A stretch of DNA of 64,000 nucleotides from CAVQJU01 sp963755195 (lineage in GTDB: Bacteria > Acidobacteriota > Vicinamibacteria > Vicinamibacterales > CAVVIG01): NCBI GenBank assembly GCA_963755195.1, contig CAVWIZ010000008.1, positions 372,001 through 436,000 on the forward strand, written 5' to 3'. The number at the start of each line of letters is the position of its first letter. Position 1 is the first letter of the stretch. Shown piece after piece: positions 1-9,297 of this stretch. The notes under the pieces were generated by a model, which searched no databases, was not told where the DNA came from, and worked only from the letters and a program-made list of their open reading frames with translations. The translations under genes and the position numbers were made by a program.

Positions 1-1028
1 GCGGCGAGCGCGAAGGCATCGAGCGCCGAGTCGAGCTGCGCGGACGGCTCGTCGGGAGGATCGAGGGGTGCAAAGGCGTCGGCCCGCGAGTCGAAGCGGG
101 TAAACGCATCATCCGGTGGCTCGACCGCCGCCGGATCGAGCTGCGAACCACGCACGCGATCCATCGCGTTGACGGCGCGCTCGTCGGTCGGATTCAGCTG
201 GTACGCGGTCTCAACCGCGCGCACCGCTTCTTCCTGATCCGATGTGGTCGCCGCGAGCCCCAGCCACGACTCGACGTCGCCGCCGGTCAGCGCAATGGCT
301 TCGCGCCACCGCTCGCACGCGGCGTCGACGAGTTCGGCGCTTGCGAGTGCCTGCGCGTCGGCGGCGAGAGCATTTCTGAGCGAGACGCGACCGCTGGCGT
401 GGTTCGGCGCGACGCGGAGCAGTTCACGCAGCGCCTCGACCGACTCGGCTGGAGTGTCGGCCAGATTTGCGAGGGCCTGCCACACGCGCGGATCGCTCGG
501 ATCGAGCGCCGCCGCTTCCTGGAAGCACGCCCGTGCCTCGATGCGATCGGTCGAGAGCATCACCCCGCGGAGAAGCAGTGCCTGACGAAGCCGCGCGCGG
601 ATCTGCGGCTCGTCCGGCGTGATGGCAACCGCCCGCCGCAGCGCGTTGAGACGCTCGCTCTGGTCGTCGGTCAGAGCCGCGAGCGCGAGCCACACGGCCT
701 GCGCAGCTGGCGAGATCTGCGACGCTTCGATGACAAGGGCCCGAGCCTCGGGTCGGTTGCCGGCTGACGCGACCCTGCCACCCTCGGTCAGCAGCAGCTT
801 CGTGAGCGCCGTGCGCGCCTGCTTGTGCGAGGCGTCGATCTCCAAGACACGCCGCAAGGCGGGAATGGCCGCGTCGGCTGACGGCGAGGCAATCGCCAGC
901 CAGAACCAGCCGACCGAATCCTCGGGCGATTCGGCCGTTGCCTGTTCCAGCAGGGGGCGCGCTCGTTCAAATTGCTGCGCCTGCGCAGCGGCAATGCCGT
1001 CACGAAGCGCTTGGGTCACTGCGGACAT
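1..1028 (-). CDS. TPR-repeat protein, C-terminus beyond window
   Basis: From an ATG at 1028 an open frame of about 342 codons runs leftward off the window. It is Ala/Leu-rich helical sequence in units of about 34 residues of TPR type (for example WFWLAIASPSADAAIPALRR and VWLALAALTDDQSERL), then turns acidic and low-complexity (DAFAPLDPPDEP-like). TPR arrays act as protein-interaction scaffolds; no enzyme domain is visible in the part seen. Its start overlaps the stop of the upstream receiver gene by 13 nt, so the two are probably co-translated and may act in one signalling route. Fold assignment is from repeat spacing and hydrophobic pattern only. Confidence 0.7.
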   Translation of the reverse strand, partial: MSAVTQALRDGIAAAQAQQFERARPLLEQATAESPEDSVGWFWLAIASPSADAAIPALRRVLEIDASHKQARTALTKLLLTEGGRVASAGNRPEARALVIEASQISPAAQAVWLALAALTDDQSERLNALRRAVAITPDEPQIRARLRQALLLRGVMLSTDRIEARACFQEAAALDPSDPRVWQALANLADTPAESVEALRELLRVAPNHASGRVSLRNALAADAQALASAELVDAACERWREAIALTGGDVESWLGLAATTSDQEEAVRAVETAYQLNPTDERAVNAMDRVRGSQLDPAAVEPPDDAFTRFDSRADAFAPLDPPDEPSAQLDSALDAFALA

Positions 1029-1486
1029 TCCCCACCCCATTCCCCGCCGGCCCTCGGCCGTACTGCGGGTGACTCGTTGTTCCGTGCGGCTTCAATGCGC
1101 GCGGCCAACTCCGCGAGTCCCACGGGCTTGGTCTCGTACAAGTTGACGCCGCAACGATGGGCCTCGCGCTCCGACCCCTCCGATGCATACGCGGTCAACA
1201 TGACAATGAGCGCATGCGGATTGGCACGCCGGGCGCACGAGAGCACCGTCATTCCTTCGGCGCACCGATTCGGCGTGAGATGCAGGTCGGTGATGACCAC
1301 GTCGTAACGGCTCCGTTCGAGGAGGAGCGTGCCTTCGATCGCGCCCGCCGCGCAGTCGACCTCATAACCAGTGAAGGAAAAGAACTCCCGCATGGCGAAC
1401 ACCGTGGAGGCCTCGTCCTCGACGATCAGTAGTTTCAGAGCGCCGGCCCGCGATGCCGGCGGATCGAGATTGGAAACTGGTCGCAT
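1016..1486 (-). CDS. single-domain response regulator (receiver)
   Basis: A 156-residue protein that is essentially one CheY-like receiver. The acidic pocket is IVEDE, the phospho-acceptor is Asp67 in VVITDLHL, the switch Thr is in VMLTAY and the conserved Lys is in ETKPVG. There is no output domain, so it must act by protein contact, perhaps through the overlapping TPR protein. ATG 1486 is preferred over the longer open frame because the receiver fold begins about 16 residues later and the extension is low-complexity Arg/Ala sequence. It is divergent from the chemotaxis cluster across a 420-bp gap. Confidence 0.85.
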   Translation of the reverse strand: MRPVSNLDPPASRAGALKLLIVEDEASTVFAMREFFSFTGYEVDCAAGAIEGTLLLERSRYDVVITDLHLTPNRCAEGMTVLSCARRANPHALIVMLTAYASEGSEREAHRCGVNLYETKPVGLAELAARIEAARNNESPAVRPRAGGEWGGECPQ

Positions 1487-1826
1487 TGGGGGTAGGTATC
1501 GCAACGTTCGTGCCCGGTGCGCCGGCCGGCGTCGTGGGGCGACAAGTGCCACTGCTGCCACACGTTCCGCTCACCAGGGGTGTGGCGGGCGCCCGCACGT
1601 TGCCGTCTGAGCGTCGGACTGGCGTCCGGTCCCTGGACGGGCGACCAGCCGCGACGCCACCGCAGGCCACCGGGCGAGTCCGGCGCGAATCGTTCAGCAT
1701 CTGGACACAATTCCGCGTCTCAGACTCGATGACGCGGCGCCGGCCGCACGGCGCGTTCGTTGGGTACAGCGCGAAGACGCGTTGTGGCGGCTATTTACCG
1801 CCCGTACTCGCCGCGCGACCGGCGCC

Positions 1827-1842
1827 GGGTACGAACGTTGCG
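1827..1842 (+). promoter_or_regulatory. candidate sigma-54 promoter of the che cluster
   Basis: GGGTACGAACGTTGCG has GG-N10-GC spacing with a perfect TTGC at -12. The predicted start of transcription is near 1853, 54 nt before the cheB ATG. The rest of the 1487-1906 gap between the divergent receiver and cheB shows no gene. Confidence 0.5.
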
Positions 1843-1906
1843 AGCCATCTCGTCTACGCACCGGACGTGCGCGAAGGCCGCGTCGATTGGGGACGCCATC
1901 AGACCT

Positions 1907-3049
1907 ATGAGAAAAGCAAGGGTTCTCGTCGTAGACGACGCCATGCTCATTCGGCGCATGGTCACCGACGTCCTCGCCGCCGATCCGTCGATCGAGGTGG
2001 CGGGCGAGGCCGCGAACGGCCGTATCGCCCTGCAGAAAATCGCGCAGCTCAATCCAGACCTCGTGACGCTCGACATCGAGATGCCGGAAATGGACGGCCT
2101 CCAGACGCTGAAGGAGATTCGGAAAGCCTATCCGCGTCTGCCGGTCATCATGTTCAGCGCGCTCACCGAACGCGGCGCGTCCGACACGCTCGAGGCGCTC
2201 CATCACGGCGCGTCGGACTACGTCACGAAGCCGGCCAGCGCGGCGGGCCGCACGACAGCGCAGCAACGGATTCGCGAGGACCTCGTCCCCAAGATCAAAT
2301 CCCTGTGCCGCCTGGTCACTCCTGCGCCGGCCAGCGCCGCGAAACGAGGCAGTGTCGCGCCGGCGGCGCAACGCCCGTTCGCCCTGCGTCCGGTCGGACC
2401 GGCCATCTGCGCCGATGTCGTCGTCATCGCCGTGTCGACCGGCGGGCCGGCCGCGCTGGCCGAAGTCCTGTCCCATCTGCCGACTGACTTTCCCGCTCCT
2501 ATCATGCTCGTGCAACACATGCCGCCGATGTTCACGCGGTTCCTCGCCGAACGCCTGAACGCCCAGACGCCGCTCGCCGTCATGGAGGCGGTGGACGGAC
2601 AGACGGTGCAGCCGGGCGTGGTGTACGTCGCACCGGGCGATTTCCACCTGACGGTCAAACGGCGGAATGGCTCGGTCGTGACTGCGCTCGATCAAGAGTC
2701 GCCTCAGAACTCGCATCGTCCGGCGGCTGACGTGTTGTTTCGTTCGGTGGCCGAGGCCTACGGTCCGCGTGGGCTGGGGCTGGTGCTGACCGGCATGGGC
2801 CGGGACGGGCTGCTCGGCAGCGAGGAAATCACGCGCGCAGGCGGCCGGGTGCTGGTGCAGGACGAGACGACAAGCGTGGTGTGGGAGATGCCCGGCCTGG
2901 TGGCAGGCGCGGGCCTGGCAGACGCCGTGCTGCCGGTTGGCGAGATCGCGAACGAGCTGCGGCGCCGGACCGCACGCAAGCACGGGGCGGCGGCCGACGA
3001 TCGGGGCGCGGTGTCGGCATCGATCTCCGGCGGCGCATCTCGGCCGTGA
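1907..3049 (+). CDS. cheB: chemotaxis protein-glutamate methylesterase CheB (first copy)
   Basis: A 380-residue CheB. An N-terminal receiver (VVDD, phospho-Asp56 in LDIEMPEMDG, Lys in VTKPAS) is joined by a linker of about 40 residues to the methylesterase domain. Ser of the AVSTGGP motif (near 177), His of VQHMPP and Asp of GMGRDG form the usual Ser-His-Asp triad. It removes methyl groups from chemoreceptor glutamates when phosphorylated by CheA. It is the first gene of the cluster and lies just before a chemoreceptor. ATG 1907 fits the start of the receiver; upstream in-frame sequence is not receiver-like. A second CheB gene ends the same cluster. Confidence 0.95.
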   Translation: MRKARVLVVDDAMLIRRMVTDVLAADPSIEVAGEAANGRIALQKIAQLNPDLVTLDIEMPEMDGLQTLKEIRKAYPRLPVIMFSALTERGASDTLEALHHGASDYVTKPASAAGRTTAQQRIREDLVPKIKSLCRLVTPAPASAAKRGSVAPAAQRPFALRPVGPAICADVVVIAVSTGGPAALAEVLSHLPTDFPAPIMLVQHMPPMFTRFLAERLNAQTPLAVMEAVDGQTVQPGVVYVAPGDFHLTVKRRNGSVVTALDQESPQNSHRPAADVLFRSVAEAYGPRGLGLVLTGMGRDGLLGSEEITRAGGRVLVQDETTSVVWEMPGLVAGAGLADAVLPVGEIANELRRRTARKHGAAADDRGAVSASISGGASRP

Positions 3050-3123
3050 GGCGCGACGGACGTCGCCGCACCCAGGGGGCCGATGTTGCCTCGCCTGTGC
3101 GTGCCGTGGCTCAAGGGAGAGGC

Positions 3124-4707
3124 ATGAAGAACTGGACGATTCGCACGCAATTGGCTCTGGGGCTCGTGGGCAACGTCGCGGCCATGATCATGATCGGCGT
3201 CTTTGCCTTCACGCGACTGCAGGCGATTCAGTCCGACATCAACCGCATCGCCACCGACAGCATCCCCCGTGCGGCCCTCAGCGGAAACCTGGCCGCGTCG
3301 GTCAAGAACGAATACCTCTGGACGTTGAAGGGCGTACTGGCGCAGGCAGCGGCCGAGATGCCGAACATCGATGAGGGCTCCGCCAGGTCGAATGCGGACA
3401 CCGCGACGCTTCTCGCCGATTACGAAAGGACGATCACGCAGTCCGCCGACCGGAAGAACTTCGAGGCGATCCAGCCAGTACGCGAGGCCTATCTCAAAGC
3501 CCGTGAGGACGTGTTCGCGCTCCATCGGGCCGACCGGCGCCCGGAAGCTGCGGCGGCGTTTTCGCGCAGCTTCGAGCCTGCCTACAACGCGCACCTCGCG
3601 GCGATCAAGACGCTTCAGGAGTGGAATGTCAAGACGGGACAAGAGGTTGCGGCAACGGCCGATGCCACCGCCCGCGCGGGGACGCAAAACCTCATCGTGG
3701 GGGTTCTGGTCGTGGCGACAGTTGGCCTCCTTGTCGGCTTCTTCCTTGTTCGCGCAATCACCGAGACGCTGACCAGGGCGTCGGGCGAGCTGCGGGACAC
3801 CTCCGAACAGGTCGTGTCGGCGGCGGGCCAGGTGTCGACCTCGGCGCAGTCGCTGTCGCAGGGCGCGACCGAGCAGGCGGCGTCGCTCGAGGAGACGTCG
3901 GCGTCGATGGAAGAGATGGCGTCGATGACGCGCAAGAACGCCGAGAACGCGACGCAGGCGGCGGCGCTGGTGACCGACGTGGCGCGGCAGGTGACGCGAC
4001 TCGAACGCGGCGCTGGGCGAGATGGTGGCGTCGATGGCCGCGATCAAGGAGTCGAGCGACAAGGTGGCGAAGATCATCAAGACGATCGACGAGATCGCGT
4101 TCCAGACCAACATCCTGGCGCTGAACGCGGCGGTGGAAGCGGCGCGCGCCGGCGAGGCGGGGATGGGCTTCGCGGTGGTGGCCGACGAGGTGCGCAACCT
4201 GGCGCAGCGCTCGGCGCAGGCGGCGAAGGACACGGCGGGGCTGATCGAGGAGTCGATCGCGCGGTCGCAGGAAGGCAGCCGGAAAGGTCGAGCAGGTGGC
4301 GGCGGCGATCGGGACGATCACCGCGAGCGTGACGACAGGTGAAGGGGATCGTCGAGGAGGTGCGCGAGGCGAGCCGGCAGCAGACGCAGGGCATCGATCA
4401 GGTGACGCAGGCGATCGCGCAGATGGAGAAGGTGACGCAGACGACGGCGGCGACGGCCGAGGAGAGCGCGGCGGCGAGCGAGGAGCTGAACGCGCAGGCC
4501 GAGGCGTCGATGCTCGTCGTGCGACGCCTCGAACATCTGGTCGGCGCCAGCACGACCCCCACCGTCGCCCGTGCGCACCGTACGAGGGAGGTGCGCGGAG
4601 GACGGCCAACGAAGCGTCCGCTGGTACGACAAGCGCCGCCGACACTGCCGTCGAAGGCCGAACTGGAGTTCCCTCTTAGCGAGACGGGCACGCATGGCCG
4701 ATTCTAG
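3124..4707 (+). CDS. methyl-accepting chemotaxis protein, frame broken by three extra bases
   Basis: Starts MKNWTIRTQ after a GGGAGAG ribosome site. There is a membrane span near residues 10-30, a periplasmic four-helix region, a second span near 190-210 (LVVATVGLLVGFF), then a signalling domain with the invariant hairpin DEIAFQTNILALNAAVEAAR. Compared with the intact paralogue at 13066-14655, single extra bases sit near 3995, 4279 and 4338; together they restore the frame, giving about 526 residues ending at 4707. No residue of the domain is lost, so a sequencing error is more likely than decay. It senses ligands and controls CheA through CheW. Confidence 0.85.
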
Positions 4708-6448
4708 AAAAGGTCCCACCGGCGCCGGCGCCCGAGGCGGACACCGAGCTCGCGACGTTCGTGGCCGACCCCGAACTCGCACGGATGTTCATCGCCGACG
4801 CCGTCGATCACCTCGGCACGATCGAAGCGACCATCCTGAAACTCGAGGCCTCGCCGACGGATCTGAAGCTCGTCAACGACGTCTTCCGTCCGTTCCACAC
4901 CGTCAAGGGGAACGCCGGCGTCCTCGGGATTTCGTCGATCGAGGAGTTCGCTCACAAGGTCGAAACCCTCCTGGATCTCGCGCGGGCGGGCGGGCACGCC
5001 ATGGGGCCGATCGAGATCGACCTCGTGCTGCAAGGCGGTCGATCTGCTGAAGCTCATCATCGAGGAACTGCCCGCGCGCGCCGCGGGCCAGCCGGTGACC
5101 GACGTCTCGGCCCGCCGGCAAGATCTGATGACCAGGTTCGATCAGCTGATTGCAGGAGCGACAGACCCCCCCACGCGGGGGACGCCAAGCACCCACGCCG
5201 CCGGGCCGCCGCCGCCGCCGTCGGGCGATGGCGGCGACCGGACGAAGGTGAGCCACGACGACAACCAGAGCACCGTCAAGGTGGACACGAGGAAGCTCGA
5301 CAATCTCGTCGACATGGTGGGCGAATTGGTGATCGCGCAGGCGATCCTCGCCGAAGATCCGGCGCTGCTCCGCTCGGCCGACGACCGCCTCAATCGGCAT
5401 CTCGCTCACGTGAAGCGGATCACGAGCGATCTGCAGCGTGACACGATGGCGATGCGCATGGTGCCCATCCGACAGACGTTCCAGAAGATGGTGCGCCTGG
5501 TGAGGGATCTCTCCCGCAAGTTCGACAAGCCGTGCTCTCTCGTGCTCTCGGGCGAGGACACCGAGCTCGATCGGAAAGTGGTGGAGCACATCACCGATCC
5601 GCTCATGCACATGATGCGCAACACCATCGACCATGGCGTCGAGCCGGCGGCGGTCCGGCAGGCGGCCGGCAAGCCACCGACGGCGGAGCTGCGGCTGAGC
5701 GCGTTTCACCGGGCGGGCTTCATCGTCGTTGAGATCGCCGATGACGGGGCCGGGCTGGATACCGACCGGATTCTCGCCAGGGGACTGGCAGCAGGGCCTG
5801 GTGCCGAGAGACTCGCAATTGAGCGTCGCCGAGATCCACCAGCTCATCTTTCAGCCCGGCTTCTCCACCGCCGATCAGGTCACCGAGTTGTCGGGGCGAG
5901 GCGTCGGCATGGATGTGGTCCGCCGCAACATCGAGGCGCTTCGCGGGCGCATCGAGATCCAGACCGTGCGAGGCAAAGGGACGACCTTCTCGATCCAACT
6001 GCCGCTGACACTGGCGATCGTCGACGGCATCCTGCTCGGCGTGGGATCCGATCGCTTCGTGATCCCGACCTTCGCGGTGCGGGAGTCGCTCCGGCCGCTG
6101 CCAGAGCACGTACAGACGATGCAGGGCCGGGTGTGCATGGTGCAGGTGCGCGACCGGCTGATTCCGCTGTTGCATCTGGGCGAGGTCTTCGGCATCCCCG
6201 GCGCGCGCCAGCGGATTTCTGAAGGCACGGTGGTCGTGTGCGAGGACAACGGCCGCTCGGTCGCGCTCGCCGTGGACGAGTTGCTCGGGAAACAGGAAGT
6301 CGTGATCAAAAGCCTGGGCGCGATGTTTCGCGACGTGCGTGGTGTCGCGGGTGGCGCCATCCTCGGCGACGGACGCATCGGGCTGATTCTCGATACGGGC
6401 GGCCTGCTCGCGCTCGTCCGGGAGACCACGTCGCAGGTCGCGGCGTGA
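4694..6448 (+). CDS. cheA: chemotaxis histidine kinase CheA, frame broken by three extra bases
   Basis: Domain order is typical: an Hpt P1 with the phosphorylated His in PFHTVKGNAG, a Pro/Gly-rich linker, dimerisation P3, a kinase P4 with HMMRNTIDHGVE, DDGAGLD and GRGVGMDVVRR, and a CheW-like P5 ending LLALVRETTSQVAA. Extra bases are inferred in the A-run at 4708-4711, near 5031 and near 5787; removing them gives about 583 residues. ATG 4694, overlapping the mcp end, is the likely start if the A-run carries the extra base; otherwise GTG 4761 starts the intact P1 frame. It phosphorylates CheY and CheB on receptor signal. Confidence 0.9.
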
Positions 6449-6494
6449 CCGGGATCGCAGCGGGCTGGGACGGAAGAGTCAAAGGAGATCGCGT

Positions 6495-7027
6495 ATGGAA
6501 GCGACGCTGAACACACTGACCATCGAGAGCGGGCCGACTGACACTGCACGCCGTTTGTTGGATCTGGCCGGCAAATATCTGACCTTCACTCTCGGCAACG
6601 AGGAGTACGGGGTGCCCGGTGCTCAAAGTGCGCGAGATCATCAAAGTGATGGACATCACGCAAGTGCCGCAGGTGCCGGACCACGTCCTGGGAGTGATCA
6701 ACCTGCGCGGCAAGGTGATTCCGGTGATCGACCTGCGCCGGAAGTTCGGGTTCTCCGCCCGCGGAGTACACCGAACGCACCTGCATCATCGTCGTCGACG
6801 TCGATCTGGCGGCGGTGACGACGGTCATGATGGGCATTGTCGTCGATTCGGTATCCGAGGTGCTGAACGTCACCGAGGCCGAAATTGACGAGACGCCTGA
6901 CTTCGGCGGGCGCAACACCACGGACTATCTGCTCGGGCTCGCCAAAGTGAAGGGCACGGTGAAGATCCTGCTCGATCTCGATCGTGTCCTCGGGAACGAC
7001 GGACAGTTTGGCACGCGGGCGCTCTGA
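6495..7027 (+). CDS. cheW: chemotaxis adaptor CheW, frame broken by two extra bases
   Basis: Follows a strong AAAGGAG site. The protein reads KYLTFTLGNEEYGVP, then LKVREIIKVMDITQVP and GVINLRGKVIPVIDLRRKFG, then the C-terminal half with VVDSVSEVLNV and KILLDLDRVL, the classic CheW fold. Two single extra bases, near 6618 and 6759, move the frame; without them the product is about 176 residues, normal for the family. It bridges chemoreceptors and CheA in the signalling array. It sits between cheA and cheR with short gaps, in one operon. Confidence 0.9.
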
Positions 7028-7040
7028 AACAAGCACGCGA

Positions 7041-7889
7041 ATGGCTGCCCCTTCATTGAACGCCGGCCTTGAGCTCTCAGATCGCGATCTGGGGACCATC
7101 ACGCGCCTCGTGTACGAGAAGAGCGGCATCACGCTTCACAGCGGCAAGCGTGCGCTCGTGACCGCGCGCCTGCAGAAACTCCTGAGGCTGGGCGGGTTCG
7201 GCAGTTTCAGGGAGTACGTCCGCTACCTGCAGACCGACACCTCGGGCGGCGAACTCACGGCGATGCTCGACGCGATCGCGACCAATCACACGTCATTTTT
7301 TCGTGAGCCACAGCACTTCGAGTTCCTCGCCAACGTCGTACTGCCGCCGCTGCGGGCACGAAGCGACAGCGTGCCGATTCTCGGCTGGAGCGCCGCGTGC
7401 TCGTCCGGGGAAGAGCCGTACACGATCGCGATGACCGCGTTCGAGCAGTTCGGCGAGGACGCCGGCCGGCGCATCTGTCTGCTGGCGTCCGATCTGTCGA
7501 CCAAGGCGCTCGTCCGCGCTCGGGCCGGCGTCTACAAGACCGAGCGCGTCGCGGGTTTGCCCCGCCACCTTGTCCAGAAGTACTTCGATCGGCGGCCCAC
7601 GCTGCCGCGCGGGACGATCCAGATTGGGGAGCCGATCCGGCGCGTGGTCGAGTTCCGGCAGCTGAACCTGCTCGATCCGCCTCCACCAGGGCGGCCGCTC
7701 GACTTCATCTTCTGCCGCAACGCCCTGATCTACTTCGACCATCAGGTGCAGCAGCGGGTGATCGAGCGGCTGGAAGGGCGACTGGCGCCGGGCGGGTACC
7801 TGTTCACGTCACACTCCGAGAGCCTGAACAGCCTGAGCCACGGCCTGACCTGGGTCGCGCCTGCCGTGTACCGACGGGGAGACCTGTGA
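7041..7889 (+). CDS. cheR: chemotaxis protein methyltransferase CheR
   Basis: A 282-residue protein in one frame. An N-terminal helical domain (LYEKSGITL-like: VYEKSGITLHSGK) is followed by a Rossmann methyltransferase with TNHTSFFREPQHFE, the SAM-binding AACSSGEEPYTIAM and the FIFCRNALIYFD motif. It methylates receptor glutamates with S-adenosylmethionine, opposing CheB. ATG 7041 is 13 nt after the cheW stop; the in-frame extension to 6984 overlaps cheW and is not family-like. Its stop overlaps the alternative GTG start of cheD. Confidence 0.95.
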   Translation: MAAPSLNAGLELSDRDLGTITRLVYEKSGITLHSGKRALVTARLQKLLRLGGFGSFREYVRYLQTDTSGGELTAMLDAIATNHTSFFREPQHFEFLANVVLPPLRARSDSVPILGWSAACSSGEEPYTIAMTAFEQFGEDAGRRICLLASDLSTKALVRARAGVYKTERVAGLPRHLVQKYFDRRPTLPRGTIQIGEPIRRVVEFRQLNLLDPPPPGRPLDFIFCRNALIYFDHQVQQRVIERLEGRLAPGGYLFTSHSESLNSLSHGLTWVAPAVYRRGDL

Positions 7890-7894
7890 AGGGC

Positions 7895-8411
7895 ATGGCC
7901 GACTCCGCCATCGCCGAGACGCTCTGCTCTCCCCGCCGGCTGGTCATCGGCATCGGCGAGCTGGCGGTGTCGAACAGCCCGGGCGACGTCATCGTCACCC
8001 ACGCGCTCGGAAGCTGCATTGCCGTCTGCGTGTTCGATCCGGTGGCGTTGGTCGCCGGCATGCTGCACTTCCTGCTGCCCGAGGCGAGCATCAACCCGGA
8101 GCGCGCGCGGCAACAGCCGGCGGTCTTCGCCGACACGGGCATCCCGCTGCTGTTCCAGACGGCCTACCAGTACGGGCTCGTCAAGCGGCGAGCGATCGTG
8201 AAGCTCGTCGGCGGCGCGGAAATGCAGACGACCGGCGCGGCGTTCAACACCGGGCGCCGCAACGCGCTCGCGGCGAAGAACCTGCTCTGGAGGAACGAGC
8301 GTGTTCGTGTCGGGCCAGGAGATTGGCGGCACCGACGCCCGGACGCTGCACCTGTCGGTCGCGAACGGCCGGCTACAACTCTTCAACGGCCACACGTATA
8401 AGGAGCTCTAG
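7895..8411 (+). CDS. cheD: chemoreceptor glutamine deamidase CheD, one extra base
   Basis: Shows the CheD core: GDVIVTHALGSCIAVCVFD with the catalytic Cys, LLPEAS and the catalytic His before it (MLHFLLPE), then VKLVGGAEM. A single extra base near 8297 throws the last 38 residues out of frame; the corrected end reads FVSGQEIGGTDARTLHLS and stops at 8411, giving about 171 residues. CheD deamidates receptor glutamines and can bind CheC/CheX-type phosphatases; a CheX-like gene lies 345 bp downstream. GTG 7886, overlapping the cheR stop, is an alternative start. Confidence 0.88.
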
Positions 8412-8413
8412 TC

Positions 8414-8809
8414 ATGCGGATCCTGATTGTGGACGACTCGGCGATGATGCGGGCCATGATCAAACGGGTGATCAAGCTCGCCGACGTGCCGGTCGACGCG
8501 ATCTTCGAGGCCAGCAACGGCGCCGAAGGGCTGGCGCTCCTCGAGAAACACGACATCCAGCTGCTGCTGACCGACATCAACATGCCGGTGATGAGCGGCG
8601 CCGAGATGCTGCGTGAAATCGCGTTGAACGACCGCTGGCGCGGCCTGAGCCGCGTGATCATTTCAACCGACGGTTCGACCGCGCGCCGCGAGGAGGCCGC
8701 CGACCTCGACGTGCGGTGTTATCTTGAAAAGCCGTTCAGCCCGGAGGTGCTCAGAGATGTCCTCAACGAAGTTGCCGACAACGATCTTGCCGAAACTGAG
8801 CGAGCCTGA
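8414..8809 (+). CDS. cheY: chemotaxis response regulator CheY
   Basis: A 131-residue single receiver: ILIVDDS pocket, phospho-Asp54 in LLTDINMPVMSG, switch Thr/Ser in VIISTDGS and Lys in YLEKPFSP. It starts three bases after the cheD stop and its 3' end overlaps the cheX-like gene by 53 nt. Its place in the cluster makes it the soluble output of CheA. What motor it acts on is unknown because no flagellar or pilus gene is in the window. Confidence 0.9.
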   Translation: MRILIVDDSAMMRAMIKRVIKLADVPVDAIFEASNGAEGLALLEKHDIQLLLTDINMPVMSGAEMLREIALNDRWRGLSRVIISTDGSTARREEAADLDVRCYLEKPFSPEVLRDVLNEVADNDLAETERA

Positions 8810-9293
8810 GACCCTCGCCGCGATCTTGGTGGCCGTCCGAAGCGTCGCCGAGCAGAGCTTCTTCGCCGTCGCCGAGCAGCGCGACGACAGCACGTTCCGT
8901 GCGCTCGCTGACGAGACGAGCCGGTGGCTCGTCGCGACGGTCCGATTCACGGAGGGGCCGTTGGCCGGGTCGATGTCATGCACGCTGCCCGAGGATCTCG
9001 CGCACGCGCTGTTCGACGCCTTCACCGGCCGCGATCCGGCGGATCCGGCGCCGGCGGACGATCAGGTCAACGATCTGGTCGGTGAGTTCTCGAACATGGT
9101 GTGCGGTGCGTGGCTGACGCACGTGGCGAGCCACCAGACGTTCGAGCTGAGCCATCCGGTCGTCGAATCGGCTCTTGCGCCCGCCGAATCAGGCGGCCTG
9201 CGACTGCTCGTCGCCATCGACGACCAGCCGGTTGCCGTCGATCTGTGTCTGCAGCCCGTGCCGCAGGGCGTCGCGACGTTCGCGCAGGCCTAG
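8757..9293 (+). CDS. cheX: CheX/CheC-family CheY-P phosphatase
   Basis: A 178-residue protein. The diagnostic stretch is VNDLVGEFSNMVCGAW, which matches the E-x2-N-x2-G phosphatase signature of CheX (CheC/CheX/FliY family), set in an alpha/beta fold (DLAHALFDAFTG, VAVDLCLQPVP). Enzymes of this family dephosphorylate CheY-P to end the signal. The gene overlaps cheY by 53 nt, so translation is coupled, which fits a kinase-phosphatase balance. ATG 8757 is chosen because upstream in-frame sequence is cheY in another frame. Confidence 0.8.
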   Translation: MSSTKLPTTILPKLSEPETLAAILVAVRSVAEQSFFAVAEQRDDSTFRALADETSRWLVATVRFTEGPLAGSMSCTLPEDLAHALFDAFTGRDPADPAPADDQVNDLVGEFSNMVCGAWLTHVASHQTFELSHPVVESALAPAESGGLRLLVAIDDQPVAVDLCLQPVPQGVATFAQA

Positions 9294-9297
9294 GGCC

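Noticed and set aside
1560..1610. Sigma-54-like GG...TTGCC near 1600
   Set aside because: No GG stands exactly ten bases before the GC; the better match for cheB is at 1827-1842.
1453..2487. Long plus-strand frame of 344 codons
   Set aside because: It overlaps cheB in another frame and has Arg/Ala-rich, motif-free sequence typical of shadow frames in high-GC DNA.
3124..4707. Programmed frameshifting in the first chemoreceptor gene
   Set aside because: Three separate +1 events with no slippery sequence, matched by the same kind of event in cheA, cheW and cheD, fit an error better.
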